From assembly GCA_030267965.1 (NCBI GenBank), contig BRYA01000027.1:1-31961 (forward strand): a stretch of DNA of 31,961 nt, read 5' to 3'. Origin of the DNA: Triparma columacea. Its lineage: Eukaryota > Sar > Bolidophyceae > Parmales > Triparmaceae. The translations under genes and the position numbers were made by a program. Position 1 is the stretch's first letter. Each line of letters starts with the position of its first letter. Positions 1 through 10,241 of the stretch are shown here, one piece after another. The notes below the pieces were generated by a model. That model was not told the origin of the DNA. It saw only the letters and a program-made list of their open reading frames with translations, and searched no databases.

Positions 1-1647
1 CAGCTCCTTTGCTGGCGACAACCCTCTCTCGCTTCATCTTCTTCTTCTTCACGACGAACTCCCCCTGACTCTCCTCTTCCTCCTCCTCCTCCTCCTCCTC
101 GAGTATTTGATCATCAGATTGCTCAGGTTCCGAAAATGCATTGAAGTCCCAACGCCTGTCAGACCTGTCAATGGGTGAACCGGATATCTTTGACTTGTTT
201 GTCCAACGATGGCAATGAAACCATTTTTTCGCACTCTTGCCGTGAGAGCTGCGACGTACAGTAACGGGAATATAGCCGTCCAAGTCTGGGACAGCATGAA
301 GACTACTACGCAACATGGTCCCGACCAAGTTCGGTTCGACCGAGTCTCCTTGCGAGGTGTTCCTCGTGGGCCTCTCGTCCTCCGCGATCTCAACGATCAG
401 TCCGAAGGAATGTTCGAGAGGAGGAGTGGCAAGGGCCGCTACCTCGGTGACGGCATTGGCCGAAGTCGATTCACGGCGTTGGGAGTTCTCCTGGGAAGAG
501 GGAAGGCCCTCTACCTTGGCAGCGGCACCAACAGTGGTCGATTCGCGGCGTTTGGGGAAATCCTGGGAGGAGGGGAGGGCTGACGGACGTAGCAAATGGT
601 TTTAGTGCAATACATACTGACTTCGCAAAGCCACTCATCAAACTGATTTCTCCGTTATCTCTCCCTCCTCCAACTCCCCATAACACCCCCGTCTCACCTT
701 GAAGACGCTCACTGTTCTCCTTGAGCCTTCTGCTCCCTTCCCCTTCCCGAGAGTCTACTTCCAAGGTGGTGTTCCTCGAGACCTTGTCATCCCCCGCGAT
801 CTCAGTCGAGTGACTTACACTCTCAACCGTCAATCCGAAGGAAGGTCCCCGAGGTGTAGTCAATGCCGCTACCTTGGCGTAAGTGGTAACCGAAGTTGAC
901 GGGCGACGTTTAGTGTTCTTCTGGGAGGAGGGAATGCAACTGGATTTGTTCTGCATCTGCACCTTCTCTAGGCTCAAGTTTAGATCGCGCTGCTGGATTG
1001 CGGAGAGCAATGCGTCGTGCCTGTTCCCTCTCGCTAATCTAACCCCTACTTTCTTCTCCTTATCGAGTAGCCCGCTCTGGCTGATAACAAGGTTTGCGTC
1101 GTCAGCCTTGTCAATGTCAACAAGTAGTGGTGGAAAAAAATTGACGTGGGCGCTCGTCGCAAATGAGGAATGGGATGCGGCTGTGCATAAAGGAGGGGGG
1201 GGGGGCAATGCGAAGAACGGATTTCGGTTAGAAAAGCACGTGCAAAAACCAATCCCCCTCCCCTTTTCATCTTGCCCTGTTTCCCCTCGCCAACCTCACC
1301 TTCGGTGGCCACCCGGCGTTCCCCTTCCTTGATCCACTTGTCACGTTGGTCGCTCCGGCCCATGTCCAACCCTTCGCCCTTCAGCTTTCCGACGCAAACT
1401 CTTTGCTGTTGCTGTTGGGAGGCTGTTGGAGACCCCGCTAGCCCCTTGCCAAGCCCCTTGGAAGTGGACTCGTAGGAAGGATTGCGGGTCGTAGCCATCA
1501 TAGTTGTGGTTAAGCTGAGCTTCAGTTTGCACCGATTTAGGTCTGCATGGAGAGGAGGGGTTAGATTGGGAAAGGGAAGAACGAAGGTGGGATATCAAGA
1601 CTGTCAAATTCACCAAAATATGACTTGGACGCACCTCTTCTTTCCAT
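1..1647 (-). CDS. Partial repeat-containing protein of unknown function (3' end off left edge)
   Basis: I do not recognise this family. The proposed start is the ATG at 1647, a 13-nt first exon (MERR) whose donor at 1634 joins in phase to the acceptor at 1543; a start at the in-frame ATG at 1501 is also possible. Exon 2 encodes a basic segment with a Gln run (SQQQQQRVCVGKLKG) and ends near 1295. The next junction is unresolved: phase-1 and phase-0 options both exist, with the acceptor somewhere about 1100-960. A clear intron, 697..580 (118 nt, phase 1), follows. The downstream frame is then open to base 1. The protein carries about two and a half copies of a 60-residue degenerate repeat headed PSSQ..(K/R)R.ST, then a segment with FHCHRWTNKSK, an acidic run of nine Glu, and a KKKKMKRER cluster that could be a nuclear localisation signal. 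Opposite-strand ORFs here are shadows. The gene is likely real; its function is unknown. Confidence 0.6.
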
Positions 1648-1823
1648 AGACGAGTTTTCAAGCCACGGCGATGCAGTCGAAGCGTTGTTGTAATATATCT
1701 AGTGTAGGGGGAAGAATGTATTTGATGATGTCGATTGAGATGAAAATTCCAAGATTTAAGATTTATTTGGCAATCTCAGAACCACTAATTTTTGTGCCGC
1801 CAAGGTGTCCCTTCTCCTTAACC

Positions 1824-3046
1824 CTATGGCTCTATCACCCCTCCCTGGTTCTTGAAGTTCCTGAACTTTCTAAGCTCCTCGTCCTCTACCTTCTCCTCCT
1901 CCTTCCCCTTGCTGCTCGCCCTACTCTTAATGGCTCTGAGTTCCTCTAGCTCCTTCTCCACCTTCTCCCTCTTGGTCCTCTCCTCCTCCAGTTGCTCCTT
2001 CAGCAGCCTAACCGCCGTCGCTCCCGCGCTCCCCGAGCTCCTTGCACTCCTCCCCGTGCTCCTCCCCGTGCCCTTACCGCTCTCCCTGCTGCTCTTCCTA
2101 GCGGACTCCAGCAGCTTCTGCCTACTCATGCTCTCGATGTTGCTCCGAGCGCTCTTGCTTCCCCCGCTTCTTGCGCTCATACCAATTTTTGTTTTGATCC
2201 CCGGCGAGTTCTTCAGGACCGCCTTGGCAAGGTCCAAGTTGAACACATCCCCCCCCTCATCCCCCCTCTTCGTCCTCCCTTCCTTGATGTCAGCCGTGCT
2301 AGGGTGGCAAAGCCAGTGGCTCGTCCCCTTCACAACCTCGTCCACCAAAGGTTCGTATCTCATCTCCCCGTCCCCCTCAACGTCGAAGTGGGAAATCACT
2401 GCGTTGAACTCCTGTGAGCGAGGAGGAGCAAAGTGACGGTAAGTTGGGTTTGTAACTACTTCTTGACTGACTGTTTCTAATAGCGTTCTAATGTGGCCCC
2501 CTTTCTCACCTCGTCGCTCCCTCTAACCCCCAGCGTGCTCATGGCATTCCTGAACTCATCCAGCGCCAGTTCCCCGCTCCTGTCCCCGTCCCAGTCCAAG
2601 AACGTGTGCCTTAATATCGAGAACTCCGTCCCTCCTTTATCCATAACAATCTTCAGCAGAGCGCCCCTTAACTTATCCACGAATTGAGATACCGCGCGAG
2701 GCATGCCGGATGACATCGATGAAATGCGCCCGGCGTATGTTGCCTTCTCCTCGTTTGTTATTCGTGAAATCCACTGCTTTGTCTGTTGGTGGATTGGGGT
2801 TGGGAGTGGGGCGGGGCGGTTAGGGTGTTGGGAATGGAACTTTGTTAATCCAATATTTCCGGGGAGTTTCAAGGCAATGGAAGTCCAGACGTAAGTTGTT
2901 TTGGTAAATATTACGCATCACTGCGGTCTTAAACACCTTCTCTAGCCTCAAATTCACTCGTTCCTCACCTTCTGTTCGCCTGAGGGTCTATCAACTCGTT
3001 TTGAGAAGTGCTCCTTGAATTCTGACTTCTGGTTAATTCGTACCAT
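1824..3046 (-). CDS. EF-hand and coiled-coil protein, 312 aa, three exons
   Basis: Exons are 3046..2969, 2782..2510 and 2411..1824. Both introns (186 and 98 nt) are GT-AG, phase 0, and the sum is an exact codon multiple. Exon 1 starts MVRINQKSEFKEHF. Exon 2 contains a canonical EF-hand loop, DGDRSGELALDE followed by F, with ligands at positions 1, 3, 5 and 12. The second EF-hand, DVEGDGEMRYEP, begins in exon 3 just after the intron; position 12 is Pro instead of Glu, so its Ca2+ binding is probably weak. A Ser/Arg/Gly-rich linker and a C-terminal Lys/Glu coiled coil (roughly residues 245-300) follow. Calcium sensing or a structural role, possibly flagellar, is an inference from the domain pair; no named orthologue was recognised. 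It is in tandem with the next upstream gene, with a 114-bp gap. Confidence 0.8.
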
Positions 3047-3160
3047 GCTCGAGAGGGGGGTTGGGGGGGAAGTTCGGGTTCTTCGTGTACTGAAAGGGGT
3101 AGATAAATGTTTTGTTATTTTCAGAGCTGCAGCTGAACAAATAAATGTGTTTCAACTTTA

Positions 3161-4853
3161 TTACGACGCGGCATCCATCCGCTTAAGTTCGTTGGCGGCT
3201 TCCTCTTTCGCATTTTCCTCCTTTCTTTCCTTTTCCTTCTTCAGTTTCTCCTTTTTCATTTTCTTGAATTTCTTCTTGACCTCCTTCAATTTCGGCACAC
3301 ATACCTCCCGAACCAGCCTGGGAATGTCAATCGTCCCCAGCTGCTCGGCCGCGGTGTAGACCGTGTCCCCCTTCTTGTTCCAATTCATCGCGTTGTCGAC
3401 CATCAACTGGCAGTCCGTTAGTATGCTGGGGAAGAGAGGGAGGGGGGGGGGGGGAGGGGAAAGGGAAGGTTTGCGTTAGAGACGAGCAATACTCATACGG
3501 GCCGGATGTTGGTTGGCTGCCTCCGTGCCCCCCAATCCCTCCCCTCGGCCCCCCTTACCTTTTTAGGTCCACCCCGTAGAGCAGTCCCTCGTTTTTGTCT
3601 TTCATTTTAACCAGGTCCATCGGGAGCGGGCACTTCTCTCTGTATTCGGGGTAGAGCTTGAAGAAGTCCTCCCCAAGTTCCTGCCTGAAAGGGTTAATTT
3701 TCGCCGCCCCAAACTGGAGCCTGTAGATCTGGTCGATAAACTGAGCAGTGAGGGGGGCGGGGGGAGGTCGTGGAGTGCGGCAATGAGTTAGGCAGGTTTG
3801 GTGAAGTGTCATACCGTCCGTTCTCAGCGTGCTTGCCCTCACCTCCTTCAGGACCACGCTCGTCGCCTTTATAAGTTCCTGGTCCTCCATAGCCTTCTTG
3901 ACCTTTTCTCTGTTGACCTTCCCCCCGAACACTGCCATCCCCCCCAACTCCGCCTGAGCCTGCCTCCGACGCTCCTCCATCTCAGCCTGGAGTTGAAGCT
4001 GGCCCTCGCGCTCCTTCAACATAGCGAGCTCGCGCTCCTCATTAGAGAGGGCGAGATTAATAGCGACCTTGTTCTGTTTTACCTTCTCCTCCTCGTCCTA
4101 AGGATGAGATTGCAGGTGGGAGGGGGGGGGGGACGAGAAATGAGGGCGGTTAGAAAGGATGGAGTGGAGCGAAGGTACAAGGCCGTTCCCTCTCCCTGGG
4201 CTTTCCTCACCTCCTTCTTCTTGACGACGACCTGCCTCTGCAAGGTGAGGGCTACATTCTCCATGTATATGTCGTACTTTTGCCTCGGGCTCAGGTGGTC
4301 GTCCCGGCCGGCAAAGAGTCTCCTATCCATCTCTTGGGTCTTGAGGGACTTGGACATTCGGGGACGGAGGACGAGAGATTCGGGTGGGGTGGTGCGGGGA
4401 AGGAGGGGGCCGAGGGACTGGCCGAGGACGGAGGAGGACGCCCAGCTATCGTGGTAGCCTCGAAGGTCGCCGCTGTTTTGGGGGAGGTTGAGGGAAGGTA
4501 GGGGGGTTAGGGGGGGGTTGTTTGTACATCAGCACAGTCGTTTTGGCTGCATTCCATCTCCATAAGAGGAAACTATCGAAACCTCTACCACTCCTCCTCC
4601 CCAAACATATATATATATATATATATGTTACTCACCTAACGTAGTGGTAGTTCGGGTCCGGGTTAACCCTCAAGTCTCCCGGCAACAGGCAGTGGAAAGT
4701 GGGCTCAGGCTGCCCCTTCCCTCCCTGCTTCTTCCCCTTGAGTGGGTTGTATGGATTAGCTGAGGTATAGAATGATATTATAGAGTCCATTGCTGTTGGT
4801 TCAGAAGTATCTACAGTATCTACAGTATCTACGTCCATTGGTACTGAAGTCAT
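3161..4853 (-). CDS. Coiled-coil protein of unknown function, 393 aa, five exons
   Basis: The exons 4853..4636, 4472..4211, 4097..3843, 3740..3559 and 3425..3161 close exactly (1182 nt) using GT-AG introns of 163, 113, 102 and 133 nt. The product starts MTSVPMDVDTVDTVD. It then has a conserved-looking stretch (SFYTSANPYNPLKG; NYHYVSGDLRGYHDSW), and a central charged helix (VVVKKKEDEEEKVKQNK to QAEMEERRRQAQAELGG). A compact segment around FIDQIYRLQFGAAKINPFRQ and AMNWNKKGDTVYTA follows, and the end is Lys/Glu-rich (KKKFKKMKKEKLKKEKERKE). No catalytic motif was seen. The overall pattern resembles cytoskeletal or ciliary coiled-coil proteins, but I cannot assign a family. Its start is 478 bp from the divergent plastid-protein gene. 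The first intron contains an AT microsatellite. Confidence 0.8.
4607..4626. repeat. (AT)10 microsatellite
   Basis: A perfect AT dinucleotide run lies inside the first intron of the five-exon coiled-coil gene, just downstream of its GTGAGT donor. Confidence 0.95.
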
Positions 4854-5331
4854 TGGAACTGGGGGAAGAGAAGGAAGGACGGAGGATGAGGATGTCTAAT
4901 ATATTCTAATTTATCTTCTTAAAACGTAGATATGTGATTTATATGCACGACTGTGTAACGTAAGAGCTATAGAGTCTAAATAGGGCTAAAAAGGGTGAAA
5001 GAAGCAAATAAAAATGGGACCAAGAGGAAGTGGGGCAAAATAAATCAAGCCTCCCAGCCCCTCAAATCGCCCTAAAAGCATCACCCTAAATGTAAGTATA
5101 ATGTATCCTATAGAGATTGAATTGAATATAGATATAGGATAGGAATTCATACTCAGATCAAGCCGAAACCAAAAATTATCACTTCATCCCGAGCTGGTCA
5201 TTTCTTTCTCACCATTATCTTCCCCATTACGTCATATTATGTACATACACACACATACATACACATATACTAACTCTAATACAGTACCCCCCAATTCACA
5301 GCCTCTAACTTCCTCTCCTTCTTCCCTAAAC
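4854..5331. other. Divergent intergenic region
   Basis: No coding signal is visible. The region separates two divergently transcribed genes and is AT-richer than its flanks, with a CA/TA-rich stretch just upstream of the + strand gene. It presumably holds both promoters; no specific factor site can be named. Confidence 0.5.
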
Positions 5332-5697
5332 ATGTCATCCTTCTTACTTTTCTTCCTCTTCCACCTCCTTCTCCCTTTCACCTCCTCCTTCACCCTCCCG
5401 CCTCCTTCTTTCACCCTCCCTCTTCCCACACCCCTCTCCCCACCACCCGCCCTCCCATCCCTTCTCCTTTCGTCCAGTGAAACCTTTACCACCGGCGAGT
5501 CAATGGTGAACGTAGAGGATCTCCCCCCCCCCTACATTCCCGTAATATTCTCCCTCCTCCTAATCGCGGGCGTGGGGGTACTCACGTCGTCGTTGGGGGA
5601 CGTTGTGGGAGACGAGGCTCAACTGGGGGACAGGAGCGGGGCAAGGGCTAAGAAGGAACTTGAGAAAGGGAGATCCAGCTTCTTGAGGCAGAAATAA
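5332..5697 (+). CDS. Putative plastid-targeted single-pass membrane protein, 121 aa
   Basis: This is a single-exon gene. I chose the ATG at 5332 over in-frame codons from 5239 because it starts a clean signal peptide (MSSFLLFFLFHLLLPFTSS) directly followed by Phe and a Ser/Thr/Pro-rich stretch (FTLPPPSFTLPLPTP). This matches the bipartite targeting signal with Phe after the signal cleavage site known from secondary red plastids. The mature part has one TM segment, about residues 69-89 (YIPVIFSLLLIAGVGVL), then a charged tail with RSGARAKKELEKGRSSF. The size and layout suggest a small thylakoid or plastid-envelope protein, perhaps a photosystem-associated factor, but I recognise no named subunit. 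It is convergent with the RING1-like gene. Confidence 0.75.
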   Translation: MSSFLLFFLFHLLLPFTSSFTLPPPSFTLPLPTPLSPPPALPSLLLSSSETFTTGESMVNVEDLPPPYIPVIFSLLLIAGVGVLTSSLGDVVGDEAQLGDRSGARAKKELEKGRSSFLRQK

Positions 5698-5895
5698 ATT
5701 TAGGAACGTTCAAGGGGGGGGGCGTTGGGAAATTTATGGCCGGCTAAGAAATTAGGGAACCTCGAATTATAAAATACTTGCGCAAGCGCTGTCTGAAATG
5801 TTGTTTTCACAAAGTAACAAACCTTTTTTTTTTCCTCCCCTTCCCCCCTTCCCCCCCTTTCTCCCCCAAGCCCGCCGGTGTTATTGTCTCCTTCC

Positions 5896-7212
5896 TCAAA
5901 CCGCGCTCATCCTATAATGCAGTACGAACTCGTTGGCCTGTTCGTCTAGGATATTCTTGCTGATGTCCTCGAGGGTCAAAGACTCATCCAGGATGACGCC
6001 TTTGGATTTGGCCATTATGATTATCTGGAAGTTGTGGAAGTGCTGGAAATCGAGCTTCAGACCGAGGAACTTTTTCAAGTGGTAGACCTGGGGAGAGAGG
6101 GGGGGTGATGAGGTTATGCGGAGCGGTGAATACGGAGGAATGTGAGTTGTGGGTTTTTGTGGGTGTTGCTTGTTACTTAGCGTGGTCGTTTGGCAGCCGT
6201 TCTCGACTTTTCGACTTTTAACCATAGCATATACCTCCGTGTTGCATGTCGCATCATGAGGAACAACAACTTGCGATATCAAAATCGGACCATCCCACCA
6301 TTACTCTCAGATGGCGCGCTTCGCTCGCAACTTCATTCGCCGCCTCACCTTGAGCTCGCTGCTAGTCCTGATGTACTCCCTATCGAGCGTTCCAACGTGT
6401 TCCTCCTTGGGGTGTTTCCTCAGCACAAAGCTCACCAGGTTGACATTGTCCCTCTTCCTCGCCGCTCCTCCTGAGCCACTCCTCGCCCTCTTTTGCCCCG
6501 CTGACTGTCCCCCGGAGCTCACCGAATTGCGGGGAGAGGGTTGGGGGTAGGTAACCTTGTGCATACGGCGCTTGGCATGCTGCTGGGCAATGCCAAGGGC
6601 CTGAGAGTTCGTTAGGGCGTTGTTTACGTTCACGCGTTTGTTGATTTCCTCAGCTTCCTTTGCCTCGCTCTCCTCGAGCTTGTCGAGATCGCCATAGAGT
6701 GTGACGATGAGGGCATCGAAGTTTGGGTCGGGCCTGAGGGAGCGGCGGGATGGAAGGTGGATGCGGCAACTTGGGCACTCTGGGGGGGAGGGCAGGAGTT
6801 ATAAGGGCAATTGGGTCGTAAGTATAGAGCTATTGCATTTCAGCATTTCAACCCCCCCCCCCACCCCCGATCTGTGCTCCCAACCACTCCCGAAACCCCA
6901 CCCCAAGCCCTCGAACCCACCTTTCTTCCCTATCCTGATGCTCTTCTGAATACAGTCCCCGCAAAAGCGGTGGAGGCAGAGCATAACGATGTGCGTATTC
7001 TTCAAGTACATCAAACATATCGGACATCTGAGCTCGCTGTCGAGAACCTTCGTGCTGAGCGTCTTCTTGACTGTGTTATCGGTCTCAATCGTCCTGGGTT
7101 TCCCATAGAGCTCAAACAAAGTCACACCCTCAATCTCGGTGAACTCCTCGTACTTGGAAATGGGGTTGAAAGTGGTAGGTGGAGGCACATAGCTCTTAGA
7201 GGAACCGCTCAT
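5896..7212 (-). CDS. RING1: RING1/RNF2-type Polycomb E3 ubiquitin ligase, 304 aa
   Basis: Exons 7212..6921, 6779..6349 and 6087..5896 join exactly (915 nt), with introns of 141 nt (phase 1) and 261 nt (phase 0). The start ATG at 7212 gives MSGSSKSYVP. A C3HC4 RING lies at about residues 63-102: CPIC, then CLHRFCGDC, then CPSC, with exon 1 ending two residues before the last CPSC. It is followed by SRRSLRPDPNFDALI, a signature of RING1/RING2 proteins. The C-terminus (VSFVLRKHPKEE, LDREYIRTSSELKVYHLKKF, FVLHYRMSAV) reads as a RAWUL-type ubiquitin-like domain, which in RING1B binds CBX/RYBP partners. The expected role is the catalytic subunit of PRC1, placing monoubiquitin on histone H2A in the nucleus. 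Family assignment is strong; PRC1 function here is inferred. Confidence 0.9.
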
Positions 7213-7611
7213 TGACACAGGGGGGAGGGAAATGGGTTGCGAGGGGTGAGGGCCGGGATAGTTGGGACAGGGTTTTGAGGGAAGAGGGAGGGGAAGGGGA
7301 AAGAGGGGGAAACTATTGGGTGTTTTGTATGAGAGTTGTGTTATAGATACCGACTGTGGTGCGTAAAAGTGTCAGAGGGGAGAGAATTGGGAGAAATGAG
7401 GAAAAAGAAGCAGATCCAGACACTACACACACTATTTCCTTAGATTACAGACCATCTTGCGCCACTGTGGTATTTCAAAGGTGGTTTTCACTTTTCACAC
7501 GCATTTTCTCACTTGAGGAAGCTTTTCCGGGCCTTAAACTGTTTCAGTCTTTTGCTTGAGAGTTAGCCTCGGTGGGAGACCAATCTTGTTTCAATCCAAT
7601 TTCAGCCTACC
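7213..7611. other. Divergent intergenic region
   Basis: These 399 bp separate the divergent RING1-like and Gly/Ser/Arg-rich genes. The half next to the RING1-like gene is G-rich on the + strand. I see no ORF, RNA gene or recognisable regulatory motif; it presumably contains both promoters. Confidence 0.5.
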
Positions 7612-9249
7612 ATGGATTCTGCCAACTCCACTCAACACTCTATGGACGATGATGACAGTATTATTATGGGTGGAATGACACCTCCTGAGCTAGACCTCCA
7701 ACTGAGGAAGAGGAGCTATGGGAAGAGGGGAGGGGGTCAGAGTAGTGGGGGTGGCGGGGGGGACTCGAACGCGCACTTCTCGAGACCTGTGGCGTTTGGA
7801 AGATCAATATCATCGTCGTCTGTGAGGAGGGGGGCGTATGATGGGGGGGGTGATAGGTTGAGCGATGGGGGGGGGGAAGGGGACGAGTTTTCCAGCCTCA
7901 TGATGAGGGGCGTTGGGGGGGGGGGGGAGGCAGGGGGGGGGGAGGATTTTGTTGAGGGAGGATTAGGGAGGGAGGATGGGGAGGGTGTTCCGCAGGCGCC
8001 TCTGAACCCGCTTGACGCGTACCTGCAGAGCAAGGATGCGCAATACTTGAAGGAACAACAGGAGGCCCTGCAGACGAAGCGCAAAAGAAGCGTTGAGATT
8101 GCAGAGGCAAGAAGGAGGAGGAAGAGGGAGGAAGACCTAGAGGAGCTAGAGAGGGAGAGGAGGGAAAGGGAGAGGGAGGAGGAGAGGGAGAAGGAGAGGA
8201 AGAAAGGGAGGGGGAAGATTATGAACATGCAGCCCACATCCCGTCATGGCCTTCCGCCACAGTGGGCTTCTCCTGCGAGCAGCTCCGGGAGGTCAAGCTC
8301 CAGTTTTCGGGCGGGGGGGAGCGAGGGGGGGGGGGAGGGGGGGAGGAAGGGAGGGAGGAAGGGAGGGAAGCTGAAGAAGGGGAGTAGGGGGGCGGGGGCA
8401 GATGTAGATAAGAAGACGAAGAAAAAGCTACTCGCGGCGATCAGGAAACCCACGAAGACCACCACATCTTCCTCCTCCAGGCCTTCCTACTCTCAAACCT
8501 CTTCCTCTTCATCCCGCGTCTGCCGCCCTGATTCTTCGAGGAAACCATCCACCCCGGCCTCATCTGAGTCGGGCGGGGAGTTGAGGTACGACAGTCTTCG
8601 AGCGATGAGCCAAAGGGAGGAGGAGTCGTTTGGGTTCGGGAAGAAGTTCATACCCGATAGTGACAGTACCAGCGGGAGCGGCTATAGTTATGGGAAGGGC
8701 TTCAATCCGCCGATTGATGAGGATGAGGATGAGGATGAGGATGATGAGATGGGGGGTAGGGGAGAGAGAGTCCCCCTAATGTCCCACCTCTCAAGCACCT
8801 CAAAGTCCCGCAATCGCTGCCCTTCCACCTCTGGTACTGGCCCCATATCCCGCCTCCTAAACAACCACCTGACCAGATACCAAGCCCAGCAATCCTACGT
8901 CACCATGTTCACGACCTCTACCAGTGATTGCGAGTCGAACCCCCACCCAGACGACCCCCGCTCCACGATGAACTGGATGTCCTACGTGGTTCTACCTCAC
9001 CCCACGAACAGGTCAGATTCTTCATCCCGTCCAGAGTACTGTGTTCGGCGTGTTCGGGTGATCTCATTCTGCGGGGAAGTCTCTCTGGCGGAGGAAGGGG
9101 TGGAGGGTTGGGTGGTAGCGAGGAAGGGGGGGGAGGGAGAGGACTGTATGGGAGTGGGAGAGGGATGGAGGGGTTGGGGGGTACAGGGGGTCAAGGTGGG
9201 GGGGGAGATTCACTGGATCGTACAAGGTTTCAAGGAACAGAGGGCTTAG
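7612..9249 (+). CDS. Low-complexity Gly/Ser/Arg-rich coiled-coil protein, up to 545 aa
   Basis: A long open frame runs from the ATG at 7612 (MDSANSTQHSMDDDDS). Visible features are Gly/Ser-rich N-terminal stretches, a PLNPLDAYLQSKDAQYLKEQQ segment leading into a strongly charged helix at about residues 144-202 (Arg/Glu alternation), basic Ser-rich linkers, and an acidic run of alternating Asp/Glu. The C-terminal end is uncertain. From about 9010 the +1 frame reads more like protein (VRFFIPSRVLCSACSGDL) than the annotated frame does. The reading frame crosses many long G runs, where a single indel or a small intron would change the end. No domain or family was recognised. A nuclear or RNA-associated scaffold role would fit the composition but is speculation. 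Confidence 0.6.
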   Translation: MDSANSTQHSMDDDDSIIMGGMTPPELDLQLRKRSYGKRGGGQSSGGGGGDSNAHFSRPVAFGRSISSSSVRRGAYDGGGDRLSDGGGEGDEFSSLMMRGVGGGGEAGGGEDFVEGGLGREDGEGVPQAPLNPLDAYLQSKDAQYLKEQQEALQTKRKRSVEIAEARRRRKREEDLEELERERREREREEEREKERKKGRGKIMNMQPTSRHGLPPQWASPASSSGRSSSSFRAGGSEGGGEGGRKGGRKGGKLKKGSRGAGADVDKKTKKKLLAAIRKPTKTTTSSSSRPSYSQTSSSSSRVCRPDSSRKPSTPASSESGGELRYDSLRAMSQREEESFGFGKKFIPDSDSTSGSGYSYGKGFNPPIDEDEDEDEDDEMGGRGERVPLMSHLSSTSKSRNRCPSTSGTGPISRLLNNHLTRYQAQQSYVTMFTTSTSDCESNPHPDDPRSTMNWMSYVVLPHPTNRSDSSSRPEYCVRRVRVISFCGEVSLAEEGVEGWVVARKGGEGEDCMGVGEGWRGWGVQGVKVGGEIHWIVQGFKEQRA

Positions 9250-9375
9250 AGGGGGGGGAGGGGGGGGGCGAGTAATGAGAATGTATGTTGTTACCGTAAA
9301 CATAAACACAATTATTGTCCACGGCATCTACAACGATATTTTCTTTGTTTTTCTTCCTTTCCCTTTCCTCCCTCC

Positions 9376-9959
9376 TCACTTGGCCTTGGTGTCACCTGAG
9401 ATGAACGCCACATTATTCCCCCTCAAAAAAACGTCCCCATATCTGCTCTCAAGCTCCCCCCCCACCCCGTACTCCTCAGTCTGCTCCATGGCAATGTTCA
9501 TGTAGCCATCGAGACAGGCGAGGATCCCGCGGTAGGTTACGCCAGTGTGCAGGCGAACTAGGATGGGACGACCAAGGATGGACTTGAGGTAAGTCGAAGG
9601 GGTCACGGAGGTGGGGGGGGGGGCTGCGGGGGCCTGTGGAGGGGGAGCGAGGACGGGGGGGTGGGTTTAGTGTGCGTTTTGCTGTGTTCTCTTTGGGATT
9701 TTGAGAGAGCAAGAGGGGGATTTGTGTTGCATATTTTGTATCATGGTAATCATATAGATATCGTAGGGCGAATGTGCTCTTAATTAAGGGAGTAACATGA
9801 GATTTAAATGGGACAAAAGCGGAAGTAGCGGAGGATGGGCTCTGCCCAATTTCCCACAATTACCAAATAACGCATTTGCTGCATCTTAATTGGCATACTG
9901 TCCAAGAAACGAGTCCAAATACTTACAGCGGGTGGCTCTTCCTTTGTTAATTCGCTCAT
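9376..9959 (-). CDS. LSM6: U6 snRNA-associated Sm-like protein LSm6, 96 aa
   Basis: Exon 1 (9959..9927) encodes MSELTKEEPPA. A 293-nt GT-AG intron (phase 0) follows, and exon 2 (9633..9376) carries the Sm fold. Sm1 is YLKSILGRPILVRLHTGVTY continuing to LACLDGYMNIAMEQTEEY, which is diagnostic of LSm6. Sm2 is GDVFLRGNNVAFIS. The protein is a ring subunit of the LSm1-7 mRNA-decay and LSm2-8 U6 snRNP heptamers, acting in cytoplasm and nucleus. An odd feature is an Ala/Pro-rich insert (AAPAAPPPTS) between the start and the fold, making it longer than the usual length of about 80 aa. The gene is divergent from TRAPPC2. Confidence 0.95.
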
Positions 9960-10241
9960 TTTGGTTGTGGCAAAGGGCCTATTTTGGGGAAATCATTTCA
10001 AAGACCCGAATTAAGCCTCAAAGAAATATAAATACGAGATACCTTTGCGGTCAGCGTGCTTTTTACGAGTTGAAAGACCCCTTGACAACACCAAATTACC
10101 TTAACACGTCTCAAAGGTTCTAAATCCTTCCTAGTCCTCTCTGATCTCCCCCTCTTTTCACTCCCTCACCCCCACCCGCACCCCACACCGCCCTCCACCC
10201 CCTCTCCTCCCCGACCCTTCTACACTACTCCTGCCACGACA

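Noticed and set aside
209..605. Two + strand ORFs over the left-edge gene
   Set aside because: They mirror the minus-strand repeat-containing protein, whose phase-consistent intron and acidic/basic segments are better supported.
5239..5331. N-terminal extension of the plastid protein from 5239
   Set aside because: The extension is a translated CA-rich leader and would bury the signal peptide.
7737..8465. Long minus-strand Pro/Ser/Leu ORFs
   Set aside because: They are shadows of the Gly/Arg/Glu codon runs of the + strand gene.
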